Source of the DNA: a virus
IMG/VR virus record: IMGVR_UViG_3300032285_000710
Coordinates: 1 to 25,666 of that record
Length of the DNA: 25,666 nt
Reading direction: 5' to 3' (one strand)
Positions 14,348 through 21,578 of the stretch are shown piece after piece. The position numbers were made by a program, and so were the translations under genes. The notes below the pieces were generated by a model that searched no databases, was not told where the DNA came from, and saw only the letters and a program-made list of their open reading frames with translations. How positions within the stretch are numbered: the first letter of the stretch is position 1; every line of letters starts with the position of its first letter.

Positions 14348-16240
14348 ATGCTCTACCTAGATTTTGAAACGCGCAGTACGTGCGACCTACGCGCCAAGGG
14401 CGTGTACAACTATGCTCAGGATATGTCGACGAAAGTCCTGTGCATGTCGTATGCGTTTGACGATGAAGACGTAGTGACGTGGGTGCCCACGGAGCAATTC
14501 CCTGAGCGCGTACGCAGTTACACCGGCCAGATCAGGGCGCACAACGCGGCGTTTGAGCGCTTGATTTTTTGGTACGTCTTACAAATAAATTTTAAACTTG
14601 AGCAGTTCTATTGCACTGCAACACAAGCCCGTGCCAACTGCGCGCCGGGCAGTCTGGAGGACGTTGGCCGCTTTGCTGGCGCGTCCATGAAGAAAGACCA
14701 CAGAGGCGCGCAACTCATTCGTCTGATGTGCGTGCCGCCATTTAAAGACTCGCCTGAACTGATGGCTGAGATGATTAAGTATTGCGAGCAAGACGTGCGC
14801 GCCATGCGTGCAATCAGCAAGGGCATGCGCGATCTGTCAGACGATGAACTACTCGACTATCACGTCAACGAACAGATCAACGACAAGGGCGTGCTAGTGG
14901 ACGTGCCGCTGTGCCACGCCGCAGTTAAGTACGCGTCGGACGAACTAATTGAGATCGAAGAAATTGTCAAGGAAGTGACCGAAGGCGCTATCACCAGCGT
15001 TCGCAGCCCCCGCATGCGTGAGTGGGTCTGGGATCGCGTGGATGAAGAAGCGCGCAAGCTGATGCAAAAAAACGACAAGGTCAGCATCGACAAAACCGTG
15101 AGAGCTAATCTTTTAAACTGTGATGGAGTACCACCTGATGTTCAAGAAGTCATTCAATGCGCAGACGACCTCTGGGCTTCGTCAGTCGCAAAATTCAGCA
15201 GACTTTCAGCTTTGGCAGATGAAGAAGATGAGCGAGTCCGAGGAGCGTTTGTATTTGCAGGCGGTTCAGCAACAGGACGCGCATCGTCCTACGGCGCCCA
15301 AGTCCACAACTTCACCCGAAAGTGCGCCGACGAACCCGATGATGTTAGGCACGCGATGGTCAGAGGGCACGCCATCGTGCCTCGGTATGGAAAGCGCGTT
15401 ACCGATGTACTTAAAGGAATGCTCAGACCCGCCATCATTCCCGCCGCAGGCAAGCATCTTGTGGTTGCCGACTGGGCGGCCATCGAAGCCCGCGTCAATC
15501 CGTGGCTTTCCGGACGAGGCGCCGATAAACTGGAACTATTCCGCACTGGGGAAGACGTCTATAAAGTTAACGCAGCCGCCACATTCAACTGCCGCGTTGA
15601 CGACGTCACCAAGGATCAGCGCCAGATCGGAAAAGTTCAGGAACTTGCTTGTGGTTTTGCTGGCGGTGTCGGCGCCTTCGCTGCTATGGGTCGGGCTTAT
15701 GGGATCAGTCTTCCTGAACCTGTTGCCAAACGCATGGTTGACGGTTGGCGGCGTGCTAATGGCTGGGCTGTTCCTTATTGGTCAGCACTTGAGGAATCGT
15801 ACACCCGAGCCATGAGAAACAAAGGGCGCGAATTCAAGGCTGGCCGTATAACATATTTATACGATGGCCTGCACCTATGGTATGCCCTACCCTCTGGTCG
15901 CATTTTGTGCTACCCCTATGCCAAATTGGAATCAGAGGGCGTTAGTTATGCCAAAGCGGCATGGAAGCCGGCGCAAGATGCAAAAGAATGGCCACGCGCC
16001 CGCCTGTGGAAAGGCTTGGCATGTGAAAATGTAACGCAGGCAGTGGCCAACGATCTGCTTCGCCACGCCTTGCGCCAACTCGACGACGTTGTGCTGCATG
16101 TGCATGATGAGATTGTGCTTGAGACGGCGAATCCAAACGCCGCAGAAGAATTAAAACGTGTGATGTGTACAGCGCCAGCATGGGCAGACGGCCTGCCCTT
16201 GAACGCTGAAGTAGAAACTATGAAAAGGTATGGCAAATGA
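14348..16240 (+). CDS. DNA polymerase, family A, with 3'-5' exonuclease
   Basis: A 630-residue replicative polymerase. The exonuclease motifs are intact: Exo I LDFETRS (Asp5, Glu7), Exo II AHNAAFE (residues 64-70) and Exo III YCEQDV (Tyr145, Asp149). Polymerase motif A reads VVADWAAIEARV (Asp at about 375), motif B RQIGKVQELACGF (about 424-437) and motif C VLHVHDEIVLE (about 582-592). Motif A has DWAAIE instead of the DYSxIE of cellular Pol I, a form common in phage enzymes. There is no 5'-3' exonuclease domain. The start at 14348 puts Exo I at residue 5, so little sequence can be missing, yet no Shine-Dalgarno is present. Its stop overlaps the primase start (ATGA). Confidence 0.94.
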   Translation: MLYLDFETRSTCDLRAKGVYNYAQDMSTKVLCMSYAFDDEDVVTWVPTEQFPERVRSYTGQIRAHNAAFERLIFWYVLQINFKLEQFYCTATQARANCAPGSLEDVGRFAGASMKKDHRGAQLIRLMCVPPFKDSPELMAEMIKYCEQDVRAMRAISKGMRDLSDDELLDYHVNEQINDKGVLVDVPLCHAAVKYASDELIEIEEIVKEVTEGAITSVRSPRMREWVWDRVDEEARKLMQKNDKVSIDKTVRANLLNCDGVPPDVQEVIQCADDLWASSVAKFSRLSALADEEDERVRGAFVFAGGSATGRASSYGAQVHNFTRKCADEPDDVRHAMVRGHAIVPRYGKRVTDVLKGMLRPAIIPAAGKHLVVADWAAIEARVNPWLSGRGADKLELFRTGEDVYKVNAAATFNCRVDDVTKDQRQIGKVQELACGFAGGVGAFAAMGRAYGISLPEPVAKRMVDGWRRANGWAVPYWSALEESYTRAMRNKGREFKAGRITYLYDGLHLWYALPSGRILCYPYAKLESEGVSYAKAAWKPAQDAKEWPRARLWKGLACENVTQAVANDLLRHALRQLDDVVLHVHDEIVLETANPNAAEELKRVMCTAPAWADGLPLNAEVETMKRYGK

Positions 16241-18525
16241 ATTTTCTTGATTTTTTAATTTCCTTGGCGCCCGAGGGTGAGACTGCGCTAATCGTGCGTC
16301 AAAAACCCATCGGCAAAGAACTGCAATTCCACGCAGACGGCGCGATCAAATGCACTTGGCCGGCTATGTTGCCCACCGCCAAAATCAAGCCCGACTGGGC
16401 GATTTACGGCAACACGGCCAGCTTCATTGTTGACCGCTTCAAAGATGGCCACGTGTCAGCCAGTGCCGCCAACTGTGAGTACGTGCTTGTCATGGTGCTT
16501 GACGACGTGGGCACCAAAGCGGCCATCCCGCCCTTAGAACCCACTTGGAAGATCGAAACGTCTGAAGGTTCATACCAATGGGGCTACGCCTTCTCAGAAC
16601 AGCCTACAAAGGCCGATTTCAGCGCGGCCATCAAAGCCATCGCCGACGCAGGTTACACCGACAAGGGCGCGATCAATGCTGTGCGCAATTTTCGCTTGCC
16701 CGGCTCGATTAACTTGAAGCCCGACCGCAATAACTTTGCGGCCAAGCTGGTGGAGTTTCACCCATCGCGTGATTTTACGCTTGACCAAATTTGTGACGCG
16801 CTTGGTGTTGTCCCCGCGTCTGCTGACTCAGTGGGCTTCAAGCCCATCCGCTTGTCAGACGATGGCGCTGACGATGTAATGGCGTGGCTCAGTAGCCAAG
16901 GTCTGCTGTTGTCTAAACCCAATCAAGAAGGCTGGGCTGGCGTGGTGTGCCCCAACTCAGCCGAGCATACCGACGGCAACCCTGAAGGCCGCTACATGCC
17001 CGCTAATCGCGCCTACTGCTGCCTGCATAGCCACTGCGTTGACTTTGGTTCTAGCGCGTTTCTCAAGTGGGTCGATGACAATGGCGGCCCTAAGCATGCG
17101 CCCGGCTTGCGTGATGAATTGCTAGCCTCGGCCATGGACGCAGCGCTTTCCAAACTGACGCCTACCGACATGTTCACCGACGACGCCGCCGCTGTGATCG
17201 CCGAGGTCGAGCGCAAAGAATTAGGCCGGATTGAAAAGGCGCAGTGGTATGAGCGCTTCGCCTACATTCAAGACGATGAGTCGTTTTTTGACATGCAAGA
17301 CCGCCGTGAAGTCAGCAGAAGCACATTTAACGCCTTGTACAGACACATCAAATGCAACTCGATTCACGGTAAGAACCCCAAGGTTGAGGCGTCTATTTGC
17401 TTTGACGAAAACCGCCAAAAACATGGCGCAAAAGCGCTGGTGGGCATCACTTATGCCGCCGGTGAGTCGGTCATTGTCGCCCGTGATGGCGACCTCTACG
17501 GCAACCGCTGGCGCGACGCGCGTCCTCCAGTGGCCGCCGGTGACATCACCCCATGGATGGATCACTGCAAAACCCTTGTGCCCGATCAGCGCGAGTTAGA
17601 TCACATCTTGAACGTGATGGCTTTTAAACTGCAGCACCCAAACGTCAAGATCAATCATGCCGTGTTACATGGCGGCGACCAAGGCTCAGGCAAAGACACC
17701 ATGTGGGCGCCGTTCATTTGGGCCGTGTGTGGCCCCCACCTTAAAAACCGTGGCCTGCTGGATAATGACACCATGAGCAGCCAATTTGGCTACGCTTTAG
17801 AGTCCGAGATTCTGATCTTGAATGAGTTGAAAGAACCCGACGCTAAAGAAAGGCGCGCGCTGGCCAATAAGTTGAAGCCTATTATTGCCGCGCCGCCTGA
17901 GATGCTGACAGTCAACCGTAAGGGCCTGCACCCCTACCAGATGGCAAACCGCGTGTTTGTGCTGGCCTTTTCCAATGACCCCGTGCCGATCTCGCTCGAC
18001 TCCCAAGACCGCCGGTGGATGTGCATTTGGTCGCATGCACCCCGTATGGCCGCCGACGCCGCCGCGCGCATGTGGGACTGGTACAAGGCCGGCGGGTTCG
18101 CCTCAATAGGCGCGTGGCTGCATGCCCGTGACGTCTCGGCCTTTAATCCGGGCGCTGCGCCTATGATGACCGAATTTAAATTGAACTTAGTTGAGCATGG
18201 CATGAGCATGGCTGAATCGTACCTTGTCGAGCTTATGCGCAATCGCTTGGGCGAGTTTTCTAAGGGCGTGGTAGCGTCCCCCTTCCATGCGCTTTGTGAC
18301 CGCGTGGCTGGCGCTGCGCCCGCTGGCGTTAAGGTGCCCCAGCCGGCCCTACTGCATGCGCTTAAAGAGGCTGGGTGGGTGGATCTTGGCCGCGTCGCCT
18401 CGGGTGACTTTCAAAGCAAAAAACACATGTTTTGCGCGCCAGAGATGGCCAGCCGGCCCAAATCAGAGCTGCGCCGCATGGTCGAGGATATACCGGCGCC
18501 GTTGGCCGTGCGCTTAGTGAAGTAA
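16237..18525 (+). CDS. Primase-helicase: AEP-like primase, zinc-binding region and SF3-type helicase (DUF5906-like)
   Basis: A 762-residue replication protein coupled to the polymerase gene. The N-terminal part has the primase-polymerase traits VMVLDDVG (Asp89, Asp90) and RLPGSINLKP (153-162). A CHC2-like cysteine/histidine set follows (Cys237, His243, Cys260/261, His263/Cys266), probably zinc binding. The C-terminal ATPase has Walker A GGDQGSGKDT (479-488), an acidic Walker B-like ILILNELKE (about 525-533) and the downstream VFVLAFSNDP and DRRWMCIW stretches typical of DUF5906/SF3 helicases. It should prime and unwind DNA, and proteins of this type can also bind the origin, as P4 alpha does. 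It is the last plus gene before a minus-strand terminator. Confidence 0.87.
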   Translation: MNFLDFLISLAPEGETALIVRQKPIGKELQFHADGAIKCTWPAMLPTAKIKPDWAIYGNTASFIVDRFKDGHVSASAANCEYVLVMVLDDVGTKAAIPPLEPTWKIETSEGSYQWGYAFSEQPTKADFSAAIKAIADAGYTDKGAINAVRNFRLPGSINLKPDRNNFAAKLVEFHPSRDFTLDQICDALGVVPASADSVGFKPIRLSDDGADDVMAWLSSQGLLLSKPNQEGWAGVVCPNSAEHTDGNPEGRYMPANRAYCCLHSHCVDFGSSAFLKWVDDNGGPKHAPGLRDELLASAMDAALSKLTPTDMFTDDAAAVIAEVERKELGRIEKAQWYERFAYIQDDESFFDMQDRREVSRSTFNALYRHIKCNSIHGKNPKVEASICFDENRQKHGAKALVGITYAAGESVIVARDGDLYGNRWRDARPPVAAGDITPWMDHCKTLVPDQRELDHILNVMAFKLQHPNVKINHAVLHGGDQGSGKDTMWAPFIWAVCGPHLKNRGLLDNDTMSSQFGYALESEILILNELKEPDAKERRALANKLKPIIAAPPEMLTVNRKGLHPYQMANRVFVLAFSNDPVPISLDSQDRRWMCIWSHAPRMAADAAARMWDWYKAGGFASIGAWLHARDVSAFNPGAAPMMTEFKLNLVEHGMSMAESYLVELMRNRLGEFSKGVVASPFHALCDRVAGAAPAGVKVPQPALLHALKEAGWVDLGRVASGDFQSKKHMFCAPEMASRPKSELRRMVEDIPAPLAVRLVK

Positions 18526-18552
18526 AAAAAAGGCCCCTATCACTAGGGGCCT
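18524..18552 (-). terminator. Intrinsic terminator of the minus operon
   Basis: Read on the minus strand, a perfect 9-bp stem TAGGGGCCT... is formed (18531-18539 with 18544-18552, four-base loop) and is followed at once by eight T residues (18531-18524). The T tract overlaps the stop codon of the convergent primase gene. In the plus direction no T-run follows, so termination there would be weak. Confidence 0.88.
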
Positions 18553-18557
18553 AACTT

Positions 18558-18617
18558 CTATAGATCAAGAAGGATGGCAATCAATGCCGCCAGTATAAGC
18601 GCAAATATTAAAATCAT
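18558..18617 (-). CDS. 19-residue hydrophobic membrane micropeptide
   Basis: A 20-codon frame encoding MILIFALILAALIAILLDL, a nearly pure transmembrane helix. Its ATG overlaps the stop of the upstream gene (ATGA), as in the rest of the operon, and its stop lies six bases before the terminator stem. Translation would depend on coupling. Too short for statistical support; it could be a chance frame, but an uninterrupted hydrophobic helix with perfect overlap is suggestive. Confidence 0.45.
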   Translation of the reverse strand: MILIFALILAALIAILLDL

Positions 18618-18823
18618 CGCATCATGGCCTCCATAGCGCCCCTATGCACCAGCCGGCGCGCTTCTGGCCCTTCAGCCATGGCCATTTTGTACTCATGTTC
18701 TGACACTTTCCCCAGCTCGTGCCGATAACCCAAATCGACGTAATAATGGTCGGCATAAGTGAGCGGCGCCCATGGCGCGATGATCTCGCGCATCAGTGGG
18801 TGTAGATTATCCTTCGTTTTCAT
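18614..18823 (-). CDS. Small hypothetical protein
   Basis: A 69-residue protein (MKTKDNLHPLMREIIAPWAP at the start) with Tyr/His-rich centre (DHYYVDLGYRHELG) and a Met/Ala/Arg end. The start overlaps the previous gene by 17 bases. No membrane helix, signal or known motif. Unknown function. Confidence 0.65.
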   Translation of the reverse strand: MKTKDNLHPLMREIIAPWAPLTYADHYYVDLGYRHELGKVSEHEYKMAMAEGPEARRLVHRGAMEAMMR

Positions 18824-19121
18824 ATAAATTCTCTCCGGTGTAATAGGTGGTCGGCGCTGCGCTTAGGTTTTCATAGAAGCCGGTTAACGTGTTTTCACCG
18901 CCGTAGGGCGCGCCCTTGCCTTGGTGACCCCGGCCACTGTTTAGCGCGTAATAGCGCGCTACATAATCGGCGGTCGAATAAAAATAGGTCGGAAAGTATC
19001 GGCGCTCCGGCCCTTTACTTTTGACAATCTTATGCTTACCGGTGCATTTTGCATGGTCCGCGAAAATGTCGCGCGCGTCGTTGATTTTGTAGGCCGTGCG
19101 GCCAATGGTTACGGTTTTCAT
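18807..19121 (-). CDS. Hypothetical protein, unknown function
   Basis: A 104-residue protein. I choose the ATG at 19121 (MKTVTIGRTAYKINDARDIF) because it overlaps the preceding stop as ATGA; the longer frame starts with a TTG. Lys/Tyr/Gly rich, with an aromatic stretch (YFPTYFYSTADYVARYYALN) and a Gly-rich loop (GRGHQGKGAPYGGENT). No named family is recognised. Confidence 0.65.
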   Translation of the reverse strand: MKTVTIGRTAYKINDARDIFADHAKCTGKHKIVKSKGPERRYFPTYFYSTADYVARYYALNSGRGHQGKGAPYGGENTLTGFYENLSAAPTTYYTGENLYENEG

Positions 19122-19333
19122 GAGTCCCAATCTTCGGTTGATAATTTAATATTACAAAAATCTTGATGTTCGGTGTTGATATGCTTACGCATAAGCGCGC
19201 ATATTGCATCAATCAATTTTCGGTCGACTAAGTCGTTGATTGTGAAAGTCGCGAACGGTTCGGCGTCTATTCCCTCCGGCGTGAATGCATTCCCACGGTG
19301 AAATGTAATTAGGGTTTTATCGTAATGGGTCAT
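19118..19333 (-). CDS. Small acidic hypothetical protein
   Basis: A 71-residue protein starting at the ATG at 19333 (MTHYDKTLITFHRGNAFTPE), which has GAAAGG upstream. The frame stays open to 19501 but that part overlaps the cysteine-rich gene out of frame and was rejected. The middle (FTINDLVDRKLIDAICALMR) looks like a helical domain. Unknown function. Confidence 0.65.
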   Translation of the reverse strand: MTHYDKTLITFHRGNAFTPEGIDAEPFATFTINDLVDRKLIDAICALMRKHINTEHQDFCNIKLSTEDWDS

Positions 19334-19343
19334 TTTTTGCCTT

Positions 19344-19571
19344 TCAAATAGTGCAGCAACCGCAGCATGGCGCATCGATGCACCGGCCGCGCGGGTTACG
19401 GTAGAACGTGCTGGGGCCGTTTTCACCGTAGAAGATAACGCGGGTATCGCCCGGCTCTTCCAGCCAGGCGCGGCGCGTGATAGTGTCAAATTTAATATCA
19501 TCGCCCGGGTTTATCCGGGCGCCGGACCGGCTGCAATGGCCGGGGTATTTGGCCCGCATGCTTTTTATCAT
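19344..19571 (-). CDS. Cysteine-rich, probably metal-binding protein
   Basis: A 75-residue protein starting at 19571 (MIKSMRAKYPGHCSRSGARI), where its ATG overlaps the previous stop. The opening GHCSRSGARINPGDDIKFD matches the pattern of small phage proteins in which a Cys pair (here partly replaced by Ser) precedes a PGD turn. The C-terminus is CIDAPCCGCCTI with five cysteines, together likely a zinc site. Role unknown; a nucleic acid-binding or regulatory role is speculation. Confidence 0.65.
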   Translation of the reverse strand: MIKSMRAKYPGHCSRSGARINPGDDIKFDTITRRAWLEEPGDTRVIFYGENGPSTFYRNPRGRCIDAPCCGCCTI

Positions 19572-19777
19572 TGTGTGACCCCCAGCATACGTGCGCATGC
19601 GCCCTCGTATATGGCGCGTGCGTTCTCATTTAAATTTTCCACTGACAGCAGCGGCGACGGCCGAAAATACGCGCCCATGCGCGATAGGCGCGCGTATTCC
19701 CGCGACCATTGGCCACCGTGACAATGGGAAAGCGCCAAATAATAAGCGTCGCAAATGTCGAATCGGTCAAAATACAT
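19568..19777 (-). CDS. Conserved phage protein (YFDRFDICDAYYLA type)
   Basis: A 69-residue protein starting at 19777 (MYFDRFDICDAYYLALSHCH) with AAGGGG well placed before the ATG. The continuation GGQWSREYARLSRMGAYFRP and the end AIYEGACARM match a family I have seen repeatedly in phages and metagenomic contigs, without known function. An open frame to 19939 precedes the start but overlaps the next gene in a different frame. The stop overlaps the next ATG. Confidence 0.75.
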   Translation of the reverse strand: MYFDRFDICDAYYLALSHCHGGQWSREYARLSRMGAYFRPSPLLSVENLNENARAIYEGACARMLGVTQ

Positions 19778-19788
19778 TTTGTGCCCCT

Positions 19789-20541
19789 TTATGCTGTCGC
19801 TGTAATTGAAATAACGCGGCGCTGGTGGCCGCTGGCGTGATCCGCGATCACAATGTCGCGCGCTTGCTTGCTGGTGCCGGCGCATAACAGGCACGACGCG
19901 CACGTCGCGCGCTTGCCACCTTCGGCGCTGGCTGGGCATGTTGTCTCGCCGGCTTGCTTATCAATGCCGACCGATACCCGAAAAACCCGCATGCCAAGCA
20001 AATTAGCATGCGCCGCGTCGTCGATAGAGTCGGCGCTTGCCATAAGCAAGGGCGCCCATGCGGCATGGTCAAAATTAGGGTTTTTCCATGCATGCGAATA
20101 ACCCGAATGCCCGGCCACAAATTGCACTAGCGCGCGCCAGTATTCGACCGGCGCCGCGAACGGGTCCCCATAGGTTCCAATTCTCAAAAGTAAACCCGCG
20201 ATCGCGCGCGCTATGGTGGCCGCGTCGGCGCGCTCATACCGGCCGCGCTTGTATGCTTCGTACACCGACCGGACCGACCGACCGACATTTACATAGCACG
20301 GCGGTTTTCCGGTTTCTTTGGCCAAAATTGGCCGGTGTTCACAATCACCGCAGATTGACGCGTCGTCGCCGGTGCGCAGCGCTTCGGTCGGCGCGATATC
20401 GGAGCGGATAATAAATGTCTGAACCATAGCGCCGGTTTTTGCGTTATCGGATCCGTCGATTTTGTTCACAATAACGACAATGGGCGCGCCGTCAATTTGC
20501 GACGGACCTTCATACAAAATATAGCCTAGGGGTTTTTTCAT
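19789..20541 (-). CDS. Cysteine-containing phage protein, putative zinc binder
   Basis: A 250-residue protein, the largest in this minus operon. I choose the ATG at 20541 (MKKPLGYILYEGPSQIDGAP), which follows AAGGGG. The region IVVIVNKID...NAKTGAMVQTFIIRSD and the first cysteine group CGDCEHR with CYVN are typical of a phage family known to me only as a domain of unknown function (possibly DUF7227, not certain). A second cysteine group, CASCLLCAG, lies near the C-terminus after CPAS. Two metal sites are likely. It may act on early infection, given the operon's strong promoter, but function is unknown. Confidence 0.7.
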   Translation of the reverse strand: MKKPLGYILYEGPSQIDGAPIVVIVNKIDGSDNAKTGAMVQTFIIRSDIAPTEALRTGDDASICGDCEHRPILAKETGKPPCYVNVGRSVRSVYEAYKRGRYERADAATIARAIAGLLLRIGTYGDPFAAPVEYWRALVQFVAGHSGYSHAWKNPNFDHAAWAPLLMASADSIDDAAHANLLGMRVFRVSVGIDKQAGETTCPASAEGGKRATCASCLLCAGTSKQARDIVIADHASGHQRRVISITATA

Positions 20542-20551
20542 ATCCGGCCCC

Positions 20552-20656
20552 TTATTTTGTGAGAATGTCAAAATACGCTAGCGCGCCGATAAGCAAAGCG
20601 CCGGCCACCAGCAGCACGGCCACTAGGTCTAATAAATCTAATAATGCTTTTTTCAT
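20552..20656 (-). CDS. 34-residue single-span membrane protein
   Basis: A 35-codon frame: MKKALLDLLDLVAVLLVAGA, then LLIGALAYFDILTK. One transmembrane helix spans about residues 10-30. It sits between the operon's first gene and the large cysteine protein with short gaps on each side. An upstream GGCAAAAC stretch gives only a weak Shine-Dalgarno. It is too short for standard gene calls but has strong membrane character. Confidence 0.6.
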   Translation of the reverse strand: MKKALLDLLDLVAVLLVAGALLIGALAYFDILTK

Positions 20657-20676
20657 GTTGTTTTGCCTTTACTGTA

Positions 20677-20961
20677 TTAAATTGATTCGGCCGCGTCGCG
20701 CAGCTGGCGCGCCGTCGCAAAATCATCTTCTAGGTCGTACGCGCACGTATATTGATTTTCATCATAGGACTGCAAAACGCCGCGCTGGGTAAAAAATCCA
20801 AAGTCAATAATTTCTTGGCGGGTCAATCCGTTCGCGCGGATTGTGCCTTCTATGCGGCGATCAACGTCGACAAATACAATGTCGCCGTTTTCTTGCAAAG
20901 CGGCCGCGATGCGTTGGCCGTTTGTCGTATACGTGCGACCGGTGTTAAATTTCAAGATCAT
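20677..20961 (-). CDS. Hypothetical protein, first gene of the minus operon
   Basis: A 94-residue protein (MILKFNTGRTYTTNGQRIAA) with GAAAGG before the ATG. A beta-rich start is followed by DIVFVDVDRRIEGTI and LTRQEIIDFGFFTQRG, then an acidic helical C-terminus. It is the first gene downstream of the promoter at 21014-21042, so it should be the most promptly made product of this operon. No function recognised. Confidence 0.7.
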   Translation of the reverse strand: MILKFNTGRTYTTNGQRIAAALQENGDIVFVDVDRRIEGTIRANGLTRQEIIDFGFFTQRGVLQSYDENQYTCAYDLEDDFATARQLRDAAESI

Positions 20962-20995
20962 TTTGTGCCTTTCGTTTACTGTAGAGTTTCCCTTT

Positions 20996-21007
20996 TCGCC
21001 GAAGCGA
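20996..21007 (-). promoter_or_regulatory. UUCG tetraloop hairpin at the 5' end of the minus-operon transcript
   Basis: On the minus strand TCGCTTCGGCGA folds into a four-pair stem with a TTCG loop. It begins seven bases after the -10 box, so it would be the first thing transcribed. Such 5' hairpins can shield an mRNA from decay. A near copy (GCGCTTCGGCGC) lies at 21137-21148. Confidence 0.5.
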
Positions 21008-21013
21008 GCCTAG

Positions 21014-21042
21014 AGTGTAAACGATTCTTTTACAGTTTGCAA
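21014..21042 (-). promoter_or_regulatory. Sigma70-type promoter for the minus operon
   Basis: Minus-strand -35 TTGCAA (21042-21037) and -10 TACACT (21019-21014) are separated by exactly 17 bases; each matches consensus at four of six positions. Transcription would start near 21007 and give a 46-base leader before the ATG at 20961. The nearest iterons lie 44 bases upstream of the -35 box. Confidence 0.6.
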
Positions 21043-21085
21043 GGCACGCAAGCAAATAAATTGCAACTATGCAAAATTTGCATAA

Positions 21086-21472
21086 TTGGGTCATTTGGGT
21101 CATTGATTGGCCATGGAAAATAAACAAATGACCTAAGCGCCGAAGCGCGCCAATGCTAGAAAATTCTATGCTTTAGGTCATTTGGGTCATGGTTTCCAAT
21201 TAAGAAAATAAAAGATTTTGATATAAGGGTTAATACCTAGTAAATTGTGCACGCGTAAGAACGCGGCTCCGGCCACCGATTTTTATCGGGTGACAAAATG
21301 ACCCAAATGACCCAAAGAACCAAAACCCCTTGTTCCGTTATGTGGAACGTTTTGGGTCATTTGGGTCATACAAAAAACAATGACCCAAATGACCCAACGG
21401 CCGCCGGCTGGTGGCCATGCTGGCGCCAGCTTGCAATTTAAAACCGTGACCCAAATGACCCAAATGACCTAA
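21086..21472. repeat. Iteron array: 14 copies of a 9-bp unit TTGGGTCAT / ATGACCCAA
   Basis: Copies in plus orientation (TTGGGTCAT): 21086-21103 (two in tandem), 21173-21190 (two), 21352-21369 (two). In reverse (ATGACCCAA): 21128-21136 (one), 21298-21315 (two), 21380-21397 (two), 21446-21472 (three). Most are exact; 21128, 21173 and 21464 carry one shared change (ATGACCTAA), and 21446 begins with G. The tandem spacing is exactly 9 bp. Likely a binding array for a phage initiator, terminase small subunit or repressor. Confidence 0.92.
21352..21397. repeat. Perfect 18-bp inverted repeat made of iterons
   Basis: Two tandem iterons (21352-21369) and two reverse ones (21380-21397) form a perfect 18-bp inverted repeat around a 10-base A-rich loop (ACAAAAAACA). 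It could extrude as a cruciform or hold symmetrically arranged protein. Confidence 0.9.
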
Positions 21473-21578
21473 GGGCTGCCGACCGGTGGCCAAAAAGGCA
21501 TTTTGTTTTGAGGGGGGTGGGTAGGGCCGGCGGCTAAGGGCCAACGAAAACGTATGGGCCGTGAACAATTTTTTTAAA

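Noticed and set aside
15120-15815. A 231-residue plus-strand frame
   Set aside because: It overlaps the polymerase in another frame across motifs A and B, which are clearly the coding frame there.
20945-21127. A 60-residue minus-strand frame (MFIFHGQSMTQMTQ...)
   Set aside because: It spans the minus-operon promoter and the iterons, and its start is made of repeat sequence.
21419-21430. A 12-bp perfect palindrome GCTGGCGCCAGC
   Set aside because: Short GC palindromes are common in this GC-rich phage DNA, and nothing else ties it to the iterons.
21086-21472. Considered as a CRISPR array
   Set aside because: Units are only 9 bp, partly inverted and tandem, with no uniform spacers and no cas genes.
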